Shown in pieces: positions 40,110-50,054 of a stretch of DNA of 50,054 nucleotides. The stretch lies in the NCBI RefSeq assembly GCF_000003605.2, contig NW_003129357.1, positions 65,984 through 116,037 of the forward strand, read 5' to 3'. Numbering within the stretch: the first letter of the stretch is position 1; every line of letters begins with the position of its first letter. A program made the position numbers and the translations under genes. Source of the stretch: Saccoglossus kowalevskii (taxonomy: Eukaryota > Hemichordata > Enteropneusta > Harrimaniidae). Under the pieces are notes generated by a model. It saw only the letters and a list, made by a program, of their open reading frames with translations. It was not told the origin of the DNA and searched no databases.

Positions 40110-41060
40110 AAAAATGACGCACTATAATGTGAAAAAGTTAGATATTGTTTTATTTTGCCGATAATAACGCCTTTAGAGTGGTGACGGATTATTGTGGACC
40201 TCGTTTTAAATTGCACTACCTGTATCACGGCTTTTACAGTTTGAACGATTCAATAATTAGATTGTACATCAAAATGCTACATTAATGCTTTCTGTTTCGA
40301 GCAATATAAACTATACCATTTAAAACACATCATTCGATTACAGTCTCGCCATCATAGAGTACGATCGTGTTTGTTTATTCCTCGAACTTGAATAATTTAT
40401 GATGACTTTCAGGCTCAAGCTGATTTGGAATCTTCGAGCTGATTTTAAAGATTTGAGCTCAAGCTGATTAAAAAACTTCGAAACGCATTCACGTCAGATT
40501 CAATATGACCATATGAAAGATTATTAACGTGCTTGTAAAAATATAAAATGATATATAGAAGATAGTTTGATGTTTATACTCAATTCATTAAAAAAACACC
40601 ACCAGTGAGAGAAGTTAATTTATAAACGTTGTATGTAGCGAATTGAACATGACACACTATGTGATAGAGGGTCATATAAGGTTTTCAGAGTAGTGACGGG
40701 ATCTGATAAATCTTTTTGTAAAATCATATATTGAAAATGAACAGAATAAATAATCTGGATTTTGTAAACTTCAAAACAAGTTTCACATTTCAGTTTTCTG
40801 TTTTTTTTCTACATATGTAGTTATTCATTTTTAAAACGATGTGAATGTAACCAGAAACGATCTTTAAAAGGATGTAAACGACTTAACTTATTTTATAGAT
40901 ATTTTGAGAAACTTTAACAAATACCGCACTATATGATAAAGCGGTATTTTAGAAAAGAATTGAATCTGTTGAAGTCCCTTTCAAAATTATACTTTTACTA
41001 AAGCATTTTACAGTCTAAACGATTTAAAATTCAGATTGTACATTTAGACACATGCGATAG
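40110..41060. repeat. Degenerate local duplications
   Basis: The phrase TTTTACAGTTTGAACGATT...AGATTGTACAT (about 40,228-40,268) recurs as TTTTACAGTCTAAACGATT...AGATTGTACAT (about 41,008-41,044). GCACTATA(A)TG-like starts recur at about 40,120, 40,652 and 40,926, and AGAGT(G/A)GTGACGG at about 40,176 and 40,688. Probably an old repeated unit, heavily diverged. Confidence 0.5.
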
Positions 41061-42895
41061 AACAAAATAGGCTCGGTAATTTACTCAATTACTTGGAGAC
41101 TCAAATAATGCTAACAAAGGCGTAGATTAAAACGGTATGAATGTGTTGGACATGCAATGAAATTGAAATTGAATCATCAGTCACGACATTGCAATGATGC
41201 ATCGTATAGGCATCACGGTATGTGCACTTTTATTGAATCGTTTTGCTATTGCAAATCATTTATCGACATATACTTGCTTGAAAAGTGATATACACAGGGA
41301 TTCCTGAATCATCGTTTGATGTTTGATAATTGATACAGATTAAACTTCTTGCAAACAACCACAGCAGAGATTTGTATATGGACATATAGACACATTAAAT
41401 CTGTTCTGTATCCGAATCATGCTGGGCAAAAACAGAGCCACGCTGCATGAGCTTATTTAATTAAATGGCTTTTGTCATCTGAGTCGTGAGGTGAAATTCT
41501 AAATAGTACAAAAACTTCTGCACCAGACTGGAGATTCTGATTATACATCATTGCTGCTACAGGTAGACTCTTTCACTTACAATAATTCTTCCAAAGGGCC
41601 TGTCTGCAATGCAGGGAAATGTTAATAAAAAATGTTTTCGTAGAGTTAGAGATAATCAAGGCTCAGGTAATCAGTGTTCCGATTGTTTCTGCAAGCACCT
41701 TTGGAAAACACACTTCAATAGTATAACGATGATACATGAACTCTTGGTCAACTAACATAATTTGTTCAACGGCTGAATTGCACAATGAGTCGGGGATTCT
41801 TTATATAACCTATAGAACAACGTAGTAACTTGGAATCAAATACCCAAATGAACTTAGCAGGGTAGACCTTCATGAAAAGTGCCAGTTAATATCATATCCC
41901 TAATTAGGCCGTAAGGCGTGCCATCACTAATGGCGGTAGGAACAAAACGATTTTGCCGATGAGTGTGTTGTAGTTTACGTATTTCGAAATTTAGTAGTAA
42001 TAATTTTATATATTGTCACTGACATTGATCATTGTCGTTATGTAAACCTGTAGCCATGTAAATTACAATGAATTATATGTGAAGTAATATAATTATAAAA
42101 CATATATATATATATAAAATAAAGATAAAATTGTTCAATATCGAATAAACTTATATCAAAACAATTCGGATAGCTCACATTGACATACAAAGTAAAAAAT
42201 GCAATGCCGTACATGTATCATTTGGAAGATTCAATTCATTAAAATACATTTGACATTAATATGCAATTAATCAGCTAAAACAAAGACACACAAACTCGTG
42301 TATGACTATTAGTGTATGGGTCGTGTACGGTTGGTGATAATTTTCTCCAAATTCGGTTACTCTTTTTAATATTGTAGCTGTGCTTTCATGTTCAGTACTA
42401 GGAAGAAAAAAAAAACGGTTACCGAGAAGTCGTAAAAAATGTATGTATAATGCAATTGCAGTTGTTGCAAGATCGTTTCAATCCAGCACGCATACTTTAT
42501 TCAAACCAATTAGCCTTCAAACTATAGCCTTACATTCTAACTAATATGAGAGGAGTGAGCTTTAAAAGACCTTTAATTCTCATTCAAATACCTCAATAAT
42601 TATTCAAAAATGTTCACGTTTGTTCATATTGGCAACTTTGTTTAGCTCTTTAATGATAATGCCAACAAATTGTTTTCGGATCATAATAGTATTCTCCATA
42701 GCCATTGAATATTTAAGGTCTAAACTATCGCTACAGTCGGATATACAACAATATCTATGTGGTCACTTGTGTGATATCGAGTGGTATCCTGATTGCGGCC
42801 GTGTTTGGTTGTTAAAATATTATTATAATTTTTCAAATATAATTTTTAGCCATGGAAATAACAAGTAATAGTCCCTGGAGCTATCAAATGTATGT

Positions 42896-43320
42896 AATTT
42901 ATTGTTAGCGGCAATGTTGATGTAATATCGTCTCAGACAACGTAATTTTAAGTAACAGCGGACGCCAATAAGTACCGCACGCCCGATTAAGTTTTTAGGA
43001 TAGACAACACTTCTGAAATCACTGTAGACTGCAGTTTCTGACGTCGTTAGCGTATTTCTCAAGTATCTCTTTTGATTCAGAAATACCCGTGGGTCGAAAT
43101 GTTCTGCATTAGGTTCAACGTCCGTAGTTAAAAATAATAGTTTTGTAGTTGATAGAAAAATTCGCCACTATTGTATGTTATTTACGTTTCCGGCCCATGC
43201 CTAAACACAAACAATCGTGGAATATCGTCTATTTACCCATGGCTTCCATAACTAAAAACACACTCTCCAAATAAGAACGACGTAATAAAATGTCGGTATA
43301 GTATTATTGTATATAAATAG
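42896..43320. repeat. Dispersed repeat, copy 2 (diverged)
   Basis: Second copy of the repeat found at about 27,920-28,230, in the same orientation. It is about 90 bp longer before the shared GGCTTCCATAACTAAAAACAC block near 43,240. Beyond that block both copies continue to a TTGTATATA run. Short blocks are nearly identical while the spacers are diverged, consistent with an old interspersed family. Confidence 0.6.
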
Positions 43321-44671
43321 GTGAATGTGAACAGATTGTTGTACCATATGTGGAAAAACCATTACCAGAAAAAGAGATTAATATTGAGATCAAAGGTCAA
43401 AATGTATTTACCACTTGACAATGTATTATCTACACCATCGATAAAGCCACCAACGTTCGTGATTGGTTGTCAAAATATTTTGTTATAATTATAGAGTTTT
43501 ATTCCAGCACATGTTCATATAAAGCCTTGATTTGTTTTAATTACCCTCTATATACCACAACATGTATATATTTTCATTCCCGTGTCAAGTAATATCATTT
43601 ACAGAAACAGTGCCATTTGCAGAAGTGTAAATTCAAGTTTTTTAAAATGGGAATAACAAAGCCAACAGTTGATCGTTGAACAAGGAAATGCACAAATTTA
43701 AACTCATATAACACATGACTTATAACAATGTAAACATTAGAACTGTAAATTAGACTTTTTCCCCACTTCATAATCATTTTACGTGTTTTATCATTTACCA
43801 TTACATTTAGAAATACATAAAGTGTTTTACTTAAAATAACAAATGGTTTATATTATAGCATTATTTTGAAATAAAACATATAATCTGAATAATTATGAAA
43901 ATTATATATGATCGAAGATTGCAAATTTCCGGGAATATATATTTTTTTGCATTTACCATGTTTCATAATGTGTTTATGATTACGACAAGTGAAATAATGT
44001 CTCAACAAGGGACATAATTAAAGATTTGAGAGTGATATATGTTGAAAAAATTTTCCATCACAAACTTGTATTGACAAGTGTTTGTCATCACAGCACTTGG
44101 AAAATACTTGAAAAAAAAAACGCTTCACGCATTTACGAAAAACATAATCCCAATATTGAAAGTGCTTGTACCAGAGATTCATTTAAAAAAATGTTTCCAC
44201 TGATAACGTTTAAAAAATATTATCAATATAATTGTGTGTGATACATACATTTTAGAAAGTGCTTACGAGCAAGATATATCAAACTAGAAGGCACTTCGAG
44301 TCAGAGCTCAAACATCTGCTGCAGATGCAAATTACTTGTATTTACTAATATCTCTTCCCTACTGTATATAGCCTTCTTGTTAAGGAAAAAAAACACATCT
44401 ATTTTATGTAGGTACGTAAGCCTATAATTTTCTTATGGAAAAAAGATCAAACCGAAACCGAGTTTATTAGCAACAAATCAGTTACTGATCTTATCTGGCA
44501 AGAAACAGTAATAGTGTGCGTTTTAGAGCAGCCTCTTTTGACATAGGTATTTTGACAATGTTTTGCGTTTTCGAAATATTCCAGACATTATAACCAGCGA
44601 TGATTCACTTTCAAATATGGTCACTGCAGATCACACTCACAATCCCGTGACCCTTTTCATATTGAGTTGTT

Positions 44672-44683
44672 TGCGCATGCGCC
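44672..44683. promoter_or_regulatory. NRF1-like motif TGCGCATGCGCC
   Basis: Matches YGCGCAYGCGCR at 11 of 12 positions, within a locally CpG-richer patch (about 44,640-44,760). No adjacent gene is visible in the window. Candidate regulatory element only. Confidence 0.3.
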
Positions 44684-45263
44684 AACCAAACGTCGCGTCT
44701 TCCAAATCTTGTTTTTCGTAACCAGTGTAATCCGTGAAGCGCTGGGTCGAATCGCAAACAGTCAATCGATCCTTAGAAATGTCATGTGTATTTTTATCAT
44801 ATTTCTCAAATTTCTAAACGTATAAAAAAAATTAAGATTAAAATTAGCGTCGCTACCTTAAATGGATATGGATATCTGAAAGATTGGTCCTTGTGTTCAG
44901 AGCAACCCTTAGTGCACATTTTATGTCAGTCTAGCCATAATTTCTAAATAAATAAAAAGTTAAAATTTCATATATATTAGTAGCTTCTTGAGTCACACAG
45001 CCACACTGACAAACAATGTACGCCAGAACAAAAAAACAAACAAACATAAATTCCTAGGCGAAAGTAAAGAAGCATTTCGTGATCAAGCATTCTGCATCAT
45101 TACACAGTCATCTTGATATGCTACACATAGTTATTACAAAATAGAAACATAAACAGAGAGACTGACATATACACTTTGTAAACAATAACAGGTATCGAAT
45201 GAAAGAATATTTAATAGGACTTAATTAAATCATTGACGTATTGTTGAGACAGTTCCAGAAAGA

Positions 45264-45267
45264 AAAA

Positions 45268-45302
<35 letters not shown>

Positions 45303-45303
45303 A
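45264..45303. repeat. (AAAT)n microsatellite, about 10 units
   Basis: Short perfect tetranucleotide tract of the same motif as the longer one in the receptor intron. Confidence 0.95.
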
Positions 45304-47949
45304 TTCTTTTCACATTACTATCGTTCAATGATTTGATTGTTTGATCATCGGCTAAACGAGGCAGTATGGTATTTTAAAAGTATATTTACCTAACCAAAGT
45401 TCTTCTGCGGGAGGTGGGGACAACCAACAACATTTTATATCACGGACAAAATAGATATCCAGTAATATCGTCTCTTCATTCTGAAAGAAATTATAAATAC
45501 TATCCAGAAAATAATATTTGAAATATGTGATATGCTCCGTTGCATTTCAAGTAGTGTTTGTAAGTAAATACTAATATTAAAACAAAAAGAACTCTATTTC
45601 CTTCCTTAACGTTTTCGATTTCTTAAAGTTCATATAATCTTAATCTTAAAGATCACATCTCTGATTAATTTCGGAAAGGTATTTGTGCAGCATAGAATTA
45701 TCTGTCCCTGTAAACGCGTAAATTTGATGTGACTATTTTCCCTTGCCAACACGCACACAATGAAATGAATAAAGGCCGTTACAAATTAAAATCCAGTGCA
45801 CAGCTGCCGACACATCAGTTACATTTCCCGCACGTTTTGTAAGGTTGTAACAATTTGTTGTTGTTCCATGCCACCTTTGCACCTGTTCTCGATAGTAACA
45901 TGGGAATGCGTACGGCAGTCAAGTAAGTTAACAGTTACTTTTCAACGCAATATATAATAGTGTAAGGTATCTCAAACGAAAACATTTTATTTTTATTTTT
46001 TCTGTTCATATATTATATTGTATTGTATTTGTGATATTTCTACATAATAATCAAATATGTATGTATCATTGAAGACTTGGATGGCTCGTTTTTAGTATAC
46101 ACAACGTTGCGCAGGTGATGATGATTGATGCTCCACCAATTGAATACAAGCTACGAAGAAAATCAATTAGCTGATTGATTGAAGTATATATACGGCTGTT
46201 CATTATTATTGAAAATGCTAAAATCGATGAATTTCTTGCTACATGCACATCACGTCTGCTCACAATAATGACGTGCATAAACAATTTATTTTATATTATT
46301 CATATATAATTAGCATATAATCGGTAATATGCATAGTTATGATTACGGCTGTATGCAGTACACTGGATAAAACGTATCCTAAACACTTTATCGAATATTC
46401 ATAGTTCGGTGTACTTCAAATTAAAACATTTTTTTAGAAAAGTGTTTTTGTCACTCTTATGTGTTTTATGCATATTAAACACTTTGTGAAATATTTATAG
46501 TCTGGGTTTTTGGTTGATACATTGATTGTTGCATTAATCCTTGAATGCAGTCAATATCCATTTTTTATGGAGTACTTTCCGTGAAAAAATTAAAATATGT
46601 AAATTATGTGTGTTCACAATGTGCATAATTTCCATCAAAAAATACACAAAACATTCTCCATAAAATACTAAAAAACTGCTGTTTTGATTGAAAACACATG
46701 TTGTAAAAGTAGTACATTGCTTACAAGATTTATAGTGTACATTGTGATATTGATAACCGACGTTATCTATCATTCTACACAATTGCTTTGGTAGCCTAGT
46801 CTGTATATTAGCATTTCGAACTTGTAATATGATACCTGTATGATGCGTATTAATTGTTGTTTATTACAGCATTTAACGAACACATTATCGTAAATCAAAA
46901 ACGAAAAACCGAAATATATAAATTCATTCATTTAGAAAATACATATTTCAATTTTTATACACTTCGTGTCGTATAACATTTGTACAACCACATTTCTCAT
47001 TGTAAACTGCCATGTACAAACGAAAAAAGGTTGAATGAATGAATGAATAAATTCAACTTCAAAATCCAACAGCAGTTATGAACGCAACCCCGAATGCATG
47101 ATTATACATTACGTTGCCCTGAGATGTGAACAATTGTTTCGTGATATGCCAAACTCAGTGACTTATCACTAATGAAGTCCTTACCCCCAAGGAGTTATCC
47201 ATTGGTTTGTTATTAACCGTCATAGTTAATGTGTCCATATATACAAAAGTTATCAGAAAGGCACGTATCAACGTTACAGTCACGTCACAAATACACTAGA
47301 AGTAACCATTGTCTAGAAATGACAAATGAGGTGCATGTACATGTTTCTATTAAATATTAATATTTGAAGAAATGTATTAAATTTTAAGAGTATACTCAGG
47401 ATATAATTAATGTTTGCAAATCGTAAAATTGAAAAATCCACTAAAAGCTGTGGCGTTAACAATATAAACACTGTGATAATGAACATCTATGGTGAAATGC
47501 AGGGTACATATGGCATACAGTTAATGGTGTGAATACTTACTACACAACAGCAGACTGCTTAATATATATTTCTAAATTTTACATTTGAAACCATGAATGA
47601 TTTCGGCTAATAATTTGACATAGCGGAAACACCTAAAGAAACCACGGTATTCTGATACAGCTTTAAAGATGTGCAAGATACAGTTTATGAATGTGTACAT
47701 GACATTATTGAATTAAGTATGGAAGGTGGAACATGCCATGCTGGCACAAGCTAGTTAACATTCACATATAAAAAACACTATACTAATTGCACAAACATAA
47801 TCGCCATTACAGGCACATATACGAATATATAAAACATATGAGACACAAGATTCGAAAACTCGGCAAATGAACCTCGCCAGACGCACTCCTCGTTGCACTA
47901 CGTCACATTGCCCCAATGCTTGGAATCTGTTCACCAATAATTGGAAGAA

Positions 47950-48690
47950 TGAGGTATTTTACAATTTAACACATATACTTACTTGTTTACTTGAACTAGG
48001 GAGATACCCTCTTGTCATAGATAGGCAAATGACAAAATATTGGATGAGGATAAGGGATATTCTAGAAAATACAAGCTTATAAGCTTGGTATGAAAATGCA
48101 CAACTTATGTACACAAAATTGGGAAACTAGTCTAATTCAAATATTAGGTGACTTAAAATTCAATATCTGGGAAAAACAATGAATTGAAACATTTGTAAAA
48201 AAAAAAAAAAAAAGTAAAAAAAAAAAAAAAAACGTGAATCTCAATGCCAGAAAAGATGTAAAGAATGTGCGTACAATGACGACAAAGGCACACGCCATGA
48301 AAGTAAACCGAGAACGTACAGAAAATTAAAAACAGATTTTTCACTAGAAAAATACTTGCAAATAATAAAAAAGAAAACGCTATATCGCTGTGAAAGAGTC
48401 CATTGCTCAAAGATAGAAATAGAAAGGTAAAATAATTTACCAATCTCTGATAGAAAATGTTTGTAAAATTGAAGAAATTGAAAATGAGTAAAACGTCTTG
48501 GTGTCATGTCAGTTATATGCTATAAAAAGAGAAAGTTTGTTCAGAAAGCATATTATTCATGACGAAAAAAACACAAGGAACAGTTAATAAATATATTAAA
48601 CAATAAAGATGAAAACAATATAACAGATGTGGCAAAACACATGTGTTTTAATATACCAGAAAATTCAATTAAAAGTTGAATGCTTAAATT
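47950..48690 (+). mobile_element. Decayed LINE: C-terminal tail of a non-LTR reverse transcriptase ORF
   Basis: Fragments in order across three frames match the post-RT C-terminal region that I recognise from LINE ORF2 proteins of marine invertebrates. They are LLELGRYPLVIDRQMTKYW (about 47,980-48,035), NWETSLIQILGDLKFNIWEK (48,117-48,176), RTYRKLKTDFSLEKYL (48,311-48,358), a block ending KIEIER (to about 48,426), then EEIENE...VSCQLYAIKRE (about 48,471-48,533) and a terminal NITDVAKHMCFNIPE (about 48,617-48,661). Stops, frameshifts and two inserted A-runs (48197-48232) interrupt it, so it is dead. The RT and endonuclease domains are not present here. The region after it runs into an (ATTCT)n tract. 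Confidence 0.7.
48197..48232. repeat. Two A-runs inside the LINE remnant
   Basis: Two homopolymer A tracts of about 15-17 bases separated by GT, interrupting the retroelement coding remnant. Possibly a poly(A) tail of a nested insertion or simple slippage. Confidence 0.9.
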
Positions 48691-48805
48691 GGAAATTTGA
48701 GCGTCTTGTTTGATCTTTCCCTGTATTGTTAGTGTTAGTTATTTTCTATGTTTTCAGAATTTATTACTTTATTGTCATATATGTGGGTCAAATATGGGGT
48801 ACGAT

Positions 48806-48862
48806 ATTCTATTCTATTCTATTCTATTCTATTCTATTCTATTCTATTCTATTCTATTCTAT
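48806..48862 (+). repeat. (ATTCT)n microsatellite, about 11 units
   Basis: Pentanucleotide tract about 110-120 bp past the last recognisable LINE codons, in the position of a LINE 3' tail. CR1-type LINEs are known to end in ATTCT-containing short repeats, so this is plausibly the element's tail. Confidence 0.95.
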
Positions 48863-49279
48863 GAGCGTCAGCGAATTTGTATAAGCATATGATTGAATTG
48901 TATATGTACCGAATCAAAAGATGTACCCGAATGATGCCGATTGATAGTGCCGTTATAATACATTCATTTTATCTTTGGGACATGGACATAACTTTAAAGT
49001 ATCAAAAACTATGTTCGATGAGTCAACAATGGTGGTGAAATAAAAATGGGTATGTTGAAAGGCTGTGCAAAATTGCACCTTTATTTCGGCGTGTATTCAT
49101 TTTGGCATGAAACAGAGAGTTAGTGGGACAGATAGTTTGCAAACAGTCATCGTCATTTGAACCAAAATCGAAAGATACCCAATCACATTTCTCAATTATA
49201 TCCATAATAAGGTATAATCAAAGAAAGCTTAGAAAGAACTCCCATGTGCTGAGAGTATTGGAGACACATTAAATATATT
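48863..49279. other. Non-coding, nothing recognised
   Basis: AT-rich spacer between the ATTCT tract and the terminal repeat array. Two 60-codon frames occur on the minus strand but show nothing recognisable. Confidence 0.6.
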
Positions 49280-50054
49280 ATGAAATTACTTAGCTGAAAA
49301 ATAATTATGCAAATCAGAAAATTAACATGAACAGATTTGATTGTAAAACTAATGAGGTCTGCACAATGTAACAAAAACTCTATGTACCAAGTTTAATTGA
49401 AATGTGATTAGAACCAAAAAATTATGAATTATTATGCTAATTAGGGAAATAATATGAACAGAGTTTTACCCCAAACTAATTAGGTTTGTACATTGTCCGA
49501 GAGCATCTTTGTACTAAGTTTCATTAAAATGGAAATTAGTACTTTAGATATCAGTGTGAACTGATATGTACAGATTTTAACCCACAATTATCCAGGTCTG
49601 TCTATTGTCCTACAGCATCCATATATATCAGTGTGAAAGTTGGAAATTGGTTAATTATGCAGATTAGGTGATTAATATGCACAAATATTTACCAAAAACT
49701 AATTGGGTCTCTGCATAATTCCAGATTCATTGAAATGTGATGATTAGTACTTTAGATATCGGTAGAAAAGCTGAAAATTATTATGCAAATTAGGTAATTA
49801 ATATGCACAATTATTTACCCTGAAACTAATCAGGTCTCTGCATAGTCCTAAAGGATCTATGTACCAAGTTTCATTGAAATGCGATGATTAGTACTTGAGA
49901 TACCCGTGGAAAAACTGAAAATTAACTAATTATGCAAATTAGGTGATTAATATGCACAAATATTTATCCGTAACAATCTCTGCATAGTCCTTGAGTATGT
50001 AAGTACCAAGTTTCATTGAAATGTAATGCTCACTACTTATATCAAAAGCTGAAA
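49280..50054. repeat. Degenerate tandem repeat (about 120-142-bp units) with octamer motifs, runs off the window
   Basis: Each unit carries GTACCAAGTTTCATTGAAATG, then GATGATTAGTACTT, CTGAAAATTA, TTATGCAAATTAGG, TTAATATGCACA and CTCTGCATAGTCC-like blocks. GTACCAAG occurs at 49384, 49861 and 50003, with variants at 49510 and about 49,728; the last period is 142 bp. ATGCAAAT, the POU octamer, is exact at 49307, 49783 and 49932. The first units are most diverged and the last two most alike. The array continues beyond the right edge. Confidence 0.85.

Larger units (their letters stand above)
35955..42895. other. Non-coding, no gene supported
   Basis: AT-rich with short frames only. A GC-richer patch (36,600-36,830, about 43% by hand count) is open for 67 codons on the minus strand but matches no family I know. 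A CTCF-like word lies at 38853-38864. Degenerate local duplications occur at about 40.1-41.06 kb. Confidence 0.5.
43321..47949. other. Non-coding, no gene supported
   Basis: AT-rich with short chance frames. Contents noted: an NRF1-like motif (44672-44683) and an (AAAT)n tract (45264-45303). No exon with splice sites could be defended. Confidence 0.55.

Overview
The window is nuclear DNA from an animal. It is AT-rich (roughly a third G+C, judged by eye), gene-sparse, full of simple repeats and degraded mobile DNA, and carries two scaffold gaps of exactly 50 N. The one well-supported gene is a class A neuropeptide-type GPCR on the minus strand, split by a canonical GT-AG intron of about 12 kb. 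Nothing fixes the species. The receptor type (TRH/ghrelin/ecdysis-triggering-hormone receptor-like) and the tail of a non-LTR retroelement of a kind I associate with marine invertebrates suggest an invertebrate bilaterian; this is inference.

Layout. Positions 1-15,900 lie downstream of the receptor gene and hold no convincing gene. They contain a 32-nt near-perfect palindrome (435-466), a 73-bp tandem array built from the palindrome TCCTATAGGA (1084-1470), a 200-bp element with 52-bp inverted repeats (5592-5791) and a CA microsatellite (12046-12175). A 52-bp minisatellite (15921-16352) lies about 500 bp past the receptor stop codon; seven of its eight full units carry AATAAA on the receptor strand. 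Positions 16,850-30,116 are the receptor gene: exon 2 (TM3 to C-terminus), an intron of 11,995 bp, and exon 1 (N-terminus, TM1, TM2). The intron holds a foldback/MITE-like element with TTAA at both ends and an assembly gap inside one arm, a tRNA-derived SINE-like head, an (AAAT)n microsatellite and small hairpins. Positions 30,117-50,054 lie upstream of the receptor ATG and are non-coding as far as I can see. They contain a perfect NRF1-type palindrome 1.5 kb upstream of the ATG, a TA microsatellite ending in a gap, a diverged repeat whose other copy lies in the receptor intron, the decayed C-terminal part of a LINE ending near an (ATTCT)n tract, and at the right edge a degenerate 120-140-bp repeat with octamer (ATGCAAAT) motifs.

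I did not find a novel multi-gene system. The most informative observations are the complete reconstruction of the 423-residue receptor, including the TM3 cysteine codon split by the intron and Leu in place of the usual toggle-switch Trp; the TTAA foldback element, which predicts that the 50-N gap hides only about 23 nt; and the LINE tail. Most short open frames look like chance or simple-repeat frames.
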